Part shown: one piece after another, positions 37,691 to 49,030 of the stretch
Position numbering within the stretch: position 1 is the first letter of the stretch
Layout: each line of letters opens with the position of its first letter
Assembly: GCA_028023455.1 (NCBI GenBank)
Contig: JAQFVV010006471.1
Span: forward strand, 1,038,123 to 1,102,122
Reading direction: 5' to 3'
DNA: 64,000 nt
From: Epiperipatus broadwayi
Lineage: Eukaryota > Onychophora > Udeonychophora > Euonychophora > Peripatidae
Made by a program: the position numbers and the translations under genes
The notes under the pieces: generated by a model
The model's database searches: none
What the model was told of the DNA's origin: nothing
Seen by the model: the letters and a program-made list of their open reading frames with translations, nothing else

Positions 37691-38465
37691 TAATTTGGTT
37701 GGAACCCACAGAGCTAAGTTAAAAGTTTCATTTAAGAATATGTAATATAATACATATATTATTTTTCAATACTGTATATATTATTTAAGGAATGATTAAT
37801 ATATAATTAAAAGTAAAGTTATTATTCTTTAAAATTTAGCAAATAGATTTATAATGAATACAAGCCATGATTTTAAAAAAGTGATTTAGTGTTGTTTTTT
37901 TTTTAAAAAAATAAAATCAATAATTTTTAAATATATTGTTTATTCAAGTAATTTTTTTTAAATACAATATTTGAGGTAAATATTGTTGTTCTTAATCGAA
38001 TTTGAACTGCTTTGAACAATGAATTTCTTATGTATAAGAAAGTGTATTTATAAATAGCAAAAGAAAATTCAGGGAATCATTTGATTTAGATGTGTGTGAT
38101 AAAAGTTACCATTTAAACTATATTAATGGAATTATAAGACAAATATTAAAGGATTTTGAGTGTGTGTGAGTATAGTAATGTGGTAAAAGAGACAGAAAAA
38201 ATGGTTTACAAATTTTAGTAATATGTAGGATCAACTAAAAGTTAATAGGAAAAATGTTGATAAATGCAGAAGTATAAGGGCTTATGTTTGATTACAAAAA
38301 CTGAGGGGAAAAATAGATTGTATGATGAAGATAGGTAAAGAAAGAATAAATTAGAAAAGAATACATAGAAACTGAATTAAAATTAAAATGTTTAACTGAA
38401 GAGTGTAATCAAATTTTAAAAAAAATAAGAGTTGAGCAATGTAAGAATAGAATATATACTAAAAA

Positions 38466-41400
38466 ACTATTAACTGAAAGGAGACCCTTTGATTCCTCTT
38501 GGAGACTTTAAAGGAACTGAGCAGGGCAAATTCCTAACATCCACTCCATACGTTCTTGTCATTGCAGCTGTTATTACTATGTGATTATTCATATAGTATA
38601 AGAACATGGATGGGCCGCTCACCAACATGCATTACACAGCCTGGTGAGTTTATTGACTTTTTACCTCTGAGTTTAAGATTAAGAAACACAATGGTCTTTC
38701 TTCTCAGTTGTTTGAAAAGGCAGAATTAATATTTGTGCAAATGATAAATATTTTTCCAATACATATATACAATTATGACAGACAAAAATAAATCATAGCC
38801 CTTATTCCCAGGAGGCTGTAAAATCACAAACTAAGGCAGCAGTTGGTGGCTTAAGGCAGAGGGTGCTAAGAATCCCCTGATTGCAGACCCAGGCTGCCAT
38901 TTGATGATGAATTTTTATTTAGATACATACAACTGCAGATCATTTTCAAGTGAAGGAAGATAGCAATAATTAGAAGATGAATGTTCTTATATTAAATGGG
39001 ACATTATTGGACTTTGTGAAGTTAGAAGAAAAGGTGAAGAGACAATTGATTTAAAGTGGACATGTACTCTACTATAAAGCACAAATATTGGAAATACAAG
39101 TGGAGTAGGATTCATTATAAATAAAAAGTGGAAGAACAACATTGTGGAGATTGATGGTGTATCGGACAGAGTGGCAAGATTAGTTATACAACTTAATAGC
39201 AGATACCAAATGCAGATAATTCAGGTTTATGCCCCAACAAGTTCTCATAGTGATGAAGTAATAGAAGATTTTTATATGGATGTACAAAAGGCTTTTGATC
39301 AGAGGAAACAACATTTTAAAATTGTTATGGGAGACTTTAATGCTAGAATTGGTAAACAAATGAAAGATGAAAGTGCTGTAGGTAATTTTGGTTATGGTAA
39401 TAGAAATGAGAGAGGACATAGACTTGTGGAGTTTGCAGAAAAAAAAAAACTTTATATTATGAATTCTTTTTTTGAGAAAAATGTTAAAAGGAAATGGACA
39501 TGGAAGCATCCAAATGAAGGTACAGCAGAATTGGATTATATTTTGACTAACAGAAAATACATATTTCAAGATTGTAATGTTCTTAATAAATTTAACACAG
39601 GAAGTGATCATTGATTAGTAAGATGTAAGATATGTGTTAATGCAAAACTAGAGAGACAAAAATTATTAAGAAAAACAATATTTACAGTTGATATTTCTAA
39701 TCTTCAGAAACATTCTAATGAATTTAAATTAGAACTTACAAATCGGTTTCAAGTATTAGTAGATTTTGAACATGATTCAGATTTGAATGAAATTAATATG
39801 AAAATAACTGATACACTTTTAAAAACTGCAACAAAGATAGCTGGTAGAAAAAAGCAGCAATTGACCAATAAAATTTCTACTGAGACTAGAGAATTTATGA
39901 AGAAAAGAAGGAATATGAAGATATACAAAAATGATGCATTAAAAAGGATTGAATATCTCGAATTTTGTAAAATGGTGCAGAAAAGAGTTGAAAATGATAT
40001 AAAAAAGTATAACTGTGAACTAGCAAGGAAAGCTGTAGAAGAAAATAAAAGTCTCAAGAATGTAAAACAACATTTTGGTATTGGTAGGAAATTTATATCT
40101 GCAATAAGAAAAAAAAGATGGAATTATTACTAAAAAGAGAGATGACATCATGAAATGGGTAGAAGACTTTTATCAAGAATTATATAGTAATAAAGAACAA
40201 GTACCTCCTATATCTATTACATCTTCTGAATTGCCCAGAATTTTAAATGAAGAAGTGAGACATGCAATTAAATATATGAAGAAAGGAAAGGCTCCAGGTA
40301 ATGATGGAATTACAATTGATATATTAAAAGAAGCAGGTGAAGAAATAGAAATTTTTTTAGCAAAGTTATATACCAAATGTCTAAATGATAAAGATGTACC
40401 AGATGATTGGAAGAATGCAGTATTAATATTAATATTTAAAAAAGGTGATAAAGAAGATATTAGAAATTACAGACCTATCAGCCTTTTATCAGTTTTATAC
40501 AAAATTTTTACCAAGATAATTACAACTCGTCTACAGAGAACATTGGATTTCCACCAACCAAGAGAACAAGCTGGATTTAAAAGTGGTTTTAGTACAGTAG
40601 ATCATATCCAGGTATTGAGAGAAGTTATAGAAAGGACAAATGAATATGAGTTGCCATTATGTTTTGGATTTGTAGATTATGAAAAGGCATTTGATTCTAT
40701 AAACATTTCTTCAGTGATTAAAGCATTGGATCATCAAGGTATAGATCCAGGATATTGTCATATTTTAAAGAATATTTATAAAAATGCAACAGCAACAATT
40801 AGATTACATAATGATACTAGGAAAGTCAACATTGAGAAGGGTGTAAGACAGGGTGACTCCATATCTCCAAAACTTTTTACAGCAGTGCTGCAAGAAGTAT
40901 TTTGTGGATTAAAATGGGAAGCTAAAGGAGTGAAAGTAAATGGAGATTATTTAAGTCATTTAGATTTTGCAGATGATGTAGTTGTTTTTGCAAATAATGC
41001 TTTAGAGCTGCAGGAAATGTTGCAGGAGTTATCAGATGAAAGTAGGACTAAAGATAAATGTTAAAAAGACTAAAGTAATGTTTAATCGATTTTCTCAAAA
41101 TATGAAAATAAAGATTGATTATGATGAGTTAGAAGAAGTTAACAGTTACAAATACCTTGGTCAGATTATTAATACAGATGGAAACATAATGGATGAAATT
41201 AATCATAGAATTAAACTTGGTTGGAGTGCTTTTGGTAGAAATAACTTGATACTAAAAGGAAATATGCCTATGTGTTTGAAAAGAAAGATTTTTAATAAAT
41301 GTGTTTTACCAGTTCTTACTTATGGATCTGAGACTTGGACACTTAATAGAAGAGCAATACAGAGACTTCAAACCATTCAAAGAAGTATGGAGAGATGCAT

Positions 41401-41697
41401 GTTGGGAGTAACAAGAAGAGATCGAAAACACAATGTATGGGTAAGAGAACAAACAGGTGTTACTGACCTCATTGAAAAAATTAAAAGATTGAAGGAGTTG
41501 GGCTGGACATATTGTTAGAAGAGATGATAATAGATGGATAATTGAAATCTTAAACTGGATTCCAAGAGTTTGTAAAAGACCCAGAAAAAGATCATATGTT
41601 AGATGGATGGATGAAATAAGAAAGTGTGCAGGGGTGATGTGGAGAAGAGAAGCTAAAGATCGGAGATGGAATGATGATGATGAATAAATAATAAAAA
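38466..41697 (+). mobile_element. RTE-type LINE, best preserved copy
   Basis: A near full-length non-LTR retrotransposon. Its leader (about 38466-38990) is shared with the copy at 10862. One long endonuclease plus reverse transcriptase frame is interrupted by a few lesions, and the 3' end is GATGATGATG then an AATAAATAATAAAAATC tail near 41697. Other copies of the family lie at 10862-14485, 19738-20045 and 58700-59925, all on the plus strand. No clear target duplication was found. Confidence 0.88.
38985..41688 (+). pseudogene. RTE endonuclease-reverse transcriptase, few lesions
   Basis: A single protein of roughly 880 residues is implied. It has an APE endonuclease (CEVR near 39019, VYAPTSS, MGDFNARIG at about 39330, and GSDH at 39600-39611). 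It also has a reverse transcriptase (GKAPGNDGITIDIL, YRPISLLSVLYKI, FGFVDYEKAFDSIN, RQGDSISPKLF, and catalytic LDFADD at about 40960), and a C-terminal region with WAGHIVRRDDNRW-type residues. Lesions: small indels near 39050, TGA at 39612-39614 (probably from an Arg codon), one extra A in the run 40109-40116, loss of 8 bp at 41043 (present in the copy at 59300), and loss of 2 bp at about 41494. RTE affiliation rests on domain layout and motif style. Confidence 0.85.
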
Positions 41698-42015
41698 TCG
41701 CATATAAGCACTGTATAAATATATATATATAAAAGTCTTTTTTGGCATATGGTTTTATAATTATACATAAAGTCTTTTTTGATACATGGTTTCATGCCCT
41801 TTTCAAATGTTAATAATCTATTTTAATATTAATCAATTATTTCAGACAGAATACTATTTGATATTCTAGAATAAAAGTAAAACAACAATAACAAAATAAA
41901 CCATGAGCAAACTAAAATAAAACCCTTATATAGAGATCCAATCTAACTTCAAAGAATTGATTATACAACATAATATATGGAATAAATAACATATACATTA
42001 TACAAGTTTATATAT
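41698..42015. other. short spacer, nothing recognised
   Basis: AT-rich DNA between the RTE tail and the mariner remnant. It holds two similar strings, AAAGTCTTTTTTGGCATATGG and AAAGTCTTTTTTGATACATGG, about 40 bp apart (41732 and 41769). Confidence 0.5.
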
Positions 42016-42700
42016 GATGGGGGACTAAAAATAATCAAAATTTTATAATAAAAAATGTTTATTTATTTTTAAATATTATAAATTTAATCTTCTTCAAAAG
42101 ACTGCCCATTTAATACACCAGTATAAATGTGTTTTTTACCTTTCAAACTAGTCTGGAATCACTTATACAATGAAGCTTTTAATGTCAGCATCATTTTTTT
42201 TCACGATAAGTCAGCAAAAAAAATTATGGTATTTTTTTATTTGAGAGAATAAAAAGGAGTTATACAGTTAGATATAAAGTACATCTGACTGATTTATAAG
42301 TTGGGTCATGTTGAATTTAATTAAAAATTGTTTCGATTCAAGATTTCTCACAGAGGAATTGTTGTGGTGAAGCTTGCACTCCTCACTTTGTCACAAAATG
42401 AAACATTTTACCATATCATGCAAATATTTCAGAGCTTGTAGATAAAATGCCTGACAGTTAAGAACTAATTTTTAAAAAAAAATGTCATTTACATCAATAA
42501 ATATCAGGATTATGTTAACATTGGACTTCACTCGTCACATATTTTTTTGGGAACTGATTACAATTTCATTAAATTGATCATAAACTTGTGTTTTCCCCAG
42601 AACAGCTTTCTTGTAATATATTTCAGTATTACAAATGTTTTCCCAGTCATTTCTCCTAAAAGAAAACAGAATTTTACATTATTTTAACTTTTTCCCATTA
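42016..42700 (-). pseudogene. mariner-like transposase remnant
   Basis: The minus strand carries pieces of a Tc1/mariner transposase in order. At about 42660-42560 it reads VKFCFLLGEMTGKTFVILK, like the mariner N-terminal helix-turn-helix. Then come a QFLTVRHFIYKL segment and LHHNNSS (about 42365; the catalytic HDN box, with Asp replaced by Asn). It ends with LYK-stop-FQTSLKGKK and a final SFEED before TAA at about 42090. GGGGGACTAA at about 42019 may be the remnant of one terminal repeat; the other was not found. At 0.7 kb the element is shorter than the usual 1.3 kb, so an internal deletion is likely. Many stops are present. Confidence 0.7.
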
Positions 42701-44100
42701 CAAAAATCAACAAATGTGAAAATGCACTTTACAAAAAAATGATCTACATGGTACCATGATTTGACATGGTAATGTAATTTGACAGATTGATGCAACAGAT
42801 ATATAACAGCAGAAGCATATACAATAACAGGAGCAGCCAGAGAACAACTCTGGTTATTTTTTGATCCCCCTCATATTTTATTTTATATAAGTTTCCATTC
42901 GTTTGTAATTGACCAGTTTTGTAAATATTCATACTATTATTTAAGTTACTTTTAATGTAACATGTTTCGTATATGTGTCTTCTTTTGGATCATTAATGTA
43001 ATTTAAAGGTTTAACAGTTTTGGAGTATCTAATTAATGTTACTTTTCCCCAATGTTTCTAATCATTTCAAGAATACTTTTAACACTTCCTGTTAGTATTG
43101 CTGCAGTGATCATTTTCAAAAGAAAAACTTTAAGAATTACAATGTTATGAGAAAGATTATCAAATTTAGCTTATGCTGAAATTGTAAATTCACCATAATA
43201 GCACTCTATAATTGATATATTTGCAAATATAAAAATAAGAAAGGTATTTTTATAATTTCGTGACTAAATTCTCTACAATAAGTACTATCATTTTGTGTAC
43301 TGCTTTTAAATAAACTGTTATGCTATTGTTTTTATTTATAATATTACAAAAAAAAAAAATATGGTTGTGTAAACAAAAGTTGCTAAACGATCTAGAATAG
43401 CACTGCTTATGAGACTGCTATGAAAATTAGCATTATAGGTAAGTAAAGAATACTTCCCTTATGGTCAGATTTATATATATAATCTGGCATTGCTAAAGTA
43501 AGATGATTATATATATACGTGAGACTGTCTGTAATAAATAAATTTGATTGCAAGTTCAATCTTGTAACACATATTTTGTATGGCATATATATATAGATAC
43601 ATTGTTTGTATTAATAGCTGTTATAAATATTATTATTTTATTTAAAATTTAAATAAATGAATGGAAATTAAAAAAAAAAAAAACATTTATTATTTTTAGT
43701 CAAAATGACCCTTGTATAATCCAAGTTTATAAAATTTGTAATTTATTTAAAATCAATCAAAAAAATAATTAATTTAAATGGTAATAGATGTCTCCATTGT
43801 CTAATATAAAGTAATGTGATATTTACTTTTGAAGTTCCATTCTTTTACGAAAAAATTATAAGATTTATAACTGAAGATTTAAAATATAATTTCTAATTTA
43901 GATGATATATATCTAGATACGCAAATAGTGTTGGATTCAAAATCTTAAACTTGTAACTTATCATCATATTAGATTCAAATAACGTTTCAAGCTTTAATGG
44001 GAGATAATTGGTGTGAGAGTTTATCAACGTTACCGTACGGCCCTACGGACTTATTCAACTCATACGTAATTAATTGGAAAAGTGATAGAGGTCTCTGCTG
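42701..44100. other. intergenic DNA, nothing recognised
   Basis: AT-rich with A homopolymers at about 43348 and 43671. The minus-strand frame at 42744-42932 has no family motif. Confidence 0.4.
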
Positions 44101-44745
44101 TTCAATGTAACAAGATGGGTGAGAAAGGTAATGCGGTATGCAAAAGATTTGGATAAAGAATTTATATCAGTATATTTGTACAAAAGATGGGATGATTGTG
44201 TTAATAGGATTATTGAGTGTTATAGTAGTAAGGAATGGGATAAAAGAATAAATTTATTAATAAAGACTAGGGAGTTAGAGAGATGGAGAAATATTATGGA
44301 GAGTAAAAAGAGTTTAAATATATATAGAAATAAACAGAATATTAGATGTGAGTTAATATCTGATAATAGTAAGGAAAGTAGTTTATTGTTTAAGGCTCGA
44401 ATGGGATCTTTAGCTACAAAAGAATATACATGTAAATGGAAAAATATGGGTGATTTATTTTGTAAATTATGTAAGGAAGGAATTGAAAATATTAGGCATT
44501 TGTTAATTGAATGTAAATGTTTGAAAACAGAAAGGGTACATATAATGAAGTTGTGGAAAAATAAATATGAAAAGAGTGATTATGCAGAAAGTGAATTATT
44601 GGTTTCTATGCTGGGTTTGGGAAAAGATAAGGGGGATTTAGATATAAAGGTTATAGAGTTGACAAAAATTATGTTGTGGAAATGGGATGGAGCAGATTAT
44701 GGGTAAATTTAGAGTGGGGAATGTAAAAGAAAGTGGCTAACAGGT
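44101..44745 (+). mobile_element. LINE family B, 3' end copy 3 with intact frame
   Basis: A continuous 195-codon frame (44119-44706) encodes the C-terminal end of a LINE protein. It starts with YLYKRWDDCVNRIIECY, has a basic region RELERWRNIMESKKSLN, and a zinc-knuckle-like CKLCKEGIENIRHLLIEC (44461-44514). It ends GADYG followed by TAA. The M at 44119 is internal to the original protein, since reverse transcriptase sequence is missing upstream, so this is a 5'-truncated insertion and not a gene. It shares its 3' untranslated string with the copy at 32.2 kb. The open frame suggests a fairly young insertion. Confidence 0.7.
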
Positions 44746-46464
44746 TTATCTGTTTATTTTTATTTTATATAGATTTTTGATCACAAAATTGAAATATGAA
44801 CATTTTTTAAAAGAACAGTTGGTTGTGTTACGCATGTATTATTATTAAACATGACCATATAAACAGTATATTTATAGGTTATCAAAACATACAATGTATT
44901 TAAGCTTTCATAAGTCATTCAAATTTGATGTTTCACATTTCTGGCACTTACAGGAAAATATTTTGTAAGTTTATTCGGATTATTTGAAGGCAGTAATGAT
45001 AAAAGATTTCATCAAAATTATATGCTTAACTGCTAATAAATTCTATGAATGTAATCCTATCTATAAAAATAAATCCTGTTTAAGAAATTATGATTATAAA
45101 AGCAAAATCTAAAAATGTGATAAAATTTATGAAATAGCATTTCATTTTGAATTGAAAAACAACATCCTAATCGAATTGAACTTGGAGAAGATTTAATGGT
45201 GTTTAAAATCATTTTCAAACATTGTCGATTACTACAAAAAGTTTCAATTTCTTCAATCCATAGCATATCCATGTCACACCAACAAACTTTCTTCTTTCAT
45301 TCATCTGTCACATATAATCTTGTCTAGATTTTTTTTTACAAAGTCTTAGTTATTTAAAATAAAGCAAATTCTATTTTGATCAAGGTATAATTACTAAACA
45401 ATATTAATGTTGGCAATTAATACATTCTTATTAAATAAACAAAAATATACATAAACAGGATATTCTTGAACATTCTAATTCCAGGCTCCTAATGGCTTCC
45501 CAAGAGATGGATAGTGGAATGACCTTTAGATATGTGTTAACTAAAAAATGAAGTTTCAAACAAAGTAGTATTTATTGGTGTTCTGGAATATAGGATGTTG
45601 GTTCTTCAAAAGCTAGATACTGCTTCCAATATAAACAATCTTCTGTAACTTGGCCATCATAAGTTACTCATGCCATCAGTCATCATCCTATTTTAACTTT
45701 GATAATGAGAATAGATTTTTGTACAATCACATTTTGATCTTTCAACTGCATTTCTAATTCTTCTGTCATTGTTTTTTTTTTTTTTTTTTTTTAGCTCAAG
45801 CTCTTGAGAAATAAGAAAACAATGACAAGTACATGCTTAGTAGGATGATAGTCATTAAATGCAATTTTTGCTTGAGCCACTACAATCACTACTGAGTCAG
45901 TTTGATCTGAATTTGAGACTTAAGTTTCAACTGACAAAAATTTGTATTTAGGCAATCTTATTTGGGAATCCTTGCATGCCACAGATTGGGACATAAAAAA
46001 TGTCTAAAAATGGCCTGCCTCACACAATCTGACTAGATTATTCTGCCTGAATTGATTACTCATTAAAGTGATAGAAATAAGAATATTTTCAATAGAATTT
46101 GTAAAGCAGCAGACAGGAAGTAAATATTATATATATATACTTGATTTATAGGTACATGGAATGTGTAGTTTACTTGATACAAACTCTTCAAGACTAGACC
46201 AGAGGATAGCACTGGTAAGAAGCTTCCCTGATTTAAGATGGATGAGGATGCTTTTAGAGGAAGAAATTTTAATAGATAGGTAGGTGGCCTAGGTAGATCA
46301 ATCAGTTAAAGAATAGTGCTTAGTGTTAAGCTTTCTATAAAGTTTAATTTAGTATCTTCTATTCTTTGAATTCACACAAGCTAATGCTGTTATTACTTAT
46401 TTTGCTCAGTGGTAAAAGTGCTCATTGATTCAGAGAAATACAATTTTCATTTCATGCTACATAA
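44746..46464. other. intergenic DNA, nothing firmly recognised
   Basis: AT-rich. The higher end may contain decayed 5' sequence of the LINE at 46465-49030, but no motif supports this. There is a T homopolymer at 45772-45792. Confidence 0.4.
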
Positions 46465-49030
46465 TTTTATTACAGTAAAACCATTAAAAGATCTTTTTTT
46501 TTTTTTAGAAGACTTTAACTTTAGCCAAAAGTTGTGAGAAACTATGATACTGGTGCTATAAATTTAAATGATCTGTTGCTATGGAATTTTTGTACAATAA
46601 ATAAACTGCTTCATCAATATAAAAAACATTGCTACATCCATGCTAAAAGCAATAACATTTAATAGATTACATTATAATTAGAAATCAGAATATAAGAGTT
46701 TATAATATTATAGCACTAGATTATTAGATGGATCATAGATTAGTACACCTCAAGATTAAAATAATTGCATAAAAAAATAAGTCTTATTACAATAATATCT
46801 GTAGAAAATTGATGTTCATTTTCCAGAAGTATCTAATATATATATATGTACTAGATTTTAACAGCTATTAAAAAATAAAAGTGCTAATTTGGATCTTCAG
46901 AATTATCATATTATTAAGACATGAAATTTTCTTAATGAGTCTGGGTTTATTAAAGAGAAAAACAGCGACTTTTCTTTTAGCAATAATCTTATAATTAGTG
47001 ATTAAAAAGAAACATGTAGCTTTTTTTTCCTTGGCAAAATAATAAATTTGGAGATTCATAATAAATAAGGTCATTTAAAGACAGAAGTCCAATAAATAAT
47101 AAAGCTTAAAAAATAATTGAATTAAAACTGCAAAGAAAACAGACATTCATTTATGGTTAGATCTTTTTTTGTTTCTATTAAAGCAATATGTGGAATAAAC
47201 ATCACATGGTCACCATTTCTTATGCTTGCTTATAACTGCTATTAAAACAGGCAAAACTAAGTGGGGATTTTATGCACAAGCCTTCTGGCATCCATTGATT
47301 ATTCTGGCTTGCAGTGAGCGTGTTTCAATATATGAAACTGAGAAATGGCAGCATAATCCTATTAAATCCAGCATGATGATGATATTTTGATTAATGATAT
47401 AAGAATTAAGATAACTTTTAATAATATATCCATTTTCTCTATTCATTTAGATTTGAACAAAGATTTTTCAGCTTAATGAAATTAAAAAAGATTTGTAATT
47501 TTATTAATGAAAAGATTGAAGGTACTGATAGAATACCTGAAAAAGTTTCAAAATATGTTAGCTTAAAAAATATTGGATTTTTTTTAGGAATATATGGACC
47601 CATAAAATTGTGCCACCTGATTTTAAGAATGCTTCCATTTGCTTCAATTTTTAAAAATGATTGCAGTGATTACCATGAAATATCATAATTATCCACTATA
47701 ACAAACTTTTAAGAATTTTGTTAAATGGGGTGTTTTCAGTCATGCATGGTTACCAGAGACTCAGTGTAGTTTTAAAAAATCGGAATAGTAAGGACATGGC
47801 TTTTATTGCCAGGCAAGTGCAAGATAAGTATCAAAAAGAAAAGAGTAATTTATATATTGCTTGCATTGATTTAATGAAGGAATTTGACTCAATTAATTGA
47901 ACAGCTATAGCAATGTTTAAAATCAGTTAGTTATTCACCCAAGTGTACTCATATTCTGCAGCTTCTACATGATGGAATGAGAAGAAATTATGTTATTAGT
48001 ACAGGTGAAATATCTAAAGCATTTAAAATGAAATCTGGTTTTAAACAAAGCTTAATACTTTTTTCATCGTTATTCTTGATTTTTATGACTGTGGGCATTA
48101 AAATTGTGTATAGACAGATTAAAGAAATAGAATCAAGACATTATAGAGGTTTGATGGTGGAATTTTTAATTTGATAATTAAAATCAAAAACTTCCATCTA
48201 TTCTAGATTTACAGTACGCTGATGATTGTATTATTTTGGCAAAGATGATCTGCAGAATGTACTTAATGTTTGAATGAAACATATAAATACTGATTTAATA
48301 ATTAATTTTCAAAAACATAAATTTCTTTATCAGCCTGTGATGGAAAAAATATTTTTAACTTTTAGCTTAAATGATTATCAACTAGAGAGTGTAATAAATT
48401 TAAATATTTTATAGTTTATAAGCTGAAGGATGGACTTAAATGTTGAGCTGCAGCACGGATCTCAATATACTACTAATGCTTTAATATGCTAAAAGGTGGG
48501 ATATTTTATCACAGGAAAATAATTACTGCAATTAAATTAGCTATAGGTTAAGGTGTTGTTTTTAGCTAATTTATTGTATGAAAATAAGATTTTGTCACCT
48601 TATCAACATAAAAGCATTAGAAATGTTTCATTTAAAAATGCTCCCAAAAATTTTAAAAATACAATGGGAAGATCGTAAAATCAATCGGTATGTTCCTACA
48701 CTTGAATACATAAGAGCCCAATATTATAAAATCTTCATTGGATTACACGTGTAAAATGAATGATCAATACAAATCTTTCTAAAAGAATATTTTATAGTGA
48801 ACTTGAGCAAGATTTTCATGGGAGTAGACTTCATTTACATTATAAGAATTATCTTAAAGACATTCTAAAGAAATGCAATGTTTATTACTTTTATTGGGAA
48901 GATATGGCAAAGAATAGAATATATTAGAGAACTACAAATAGACCAAATATTGCAAAATTTCAGAAAAAGTTTTCTGATTAAGAAATTAAGAGAACTTCAC
49001 ACACTATCAAATAAACAGAAAAAAGGATAA
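46465..49030 (+). pseudogene. decayed LINE (endonuclease and reverse transcriptase)
   Basis: An old, plus-strand non-LTR retrotransposon distinct from RTE and family B. The endonuclease tail is visible as DHRLVHLKIKI (about 46733). The reverse transcriptase follows with the linker frame 47476-47688 (PEKVSKYVSLKNIGF). At 47800-47900 it reads ARQVQDKYQKEKSNLYIACI then LMKEFDSIN (catalytic Asp box). LHDGMRRNYVISTGEIS and SGFKQSLILFSSLFLIFM follow (47965-48110), then a YADDCIIL box near 48220. Stops and shifts separate all pieces. The order is that of a standard APE-type LINE; the clade is not assigned. Confidence 0.7.

Noticed and set aside
39180-39611. 143-codon minus-strand frame
   Set aside because: It is a shadow of the RTE endonuclease on the opposite strand, with no motif of its own.
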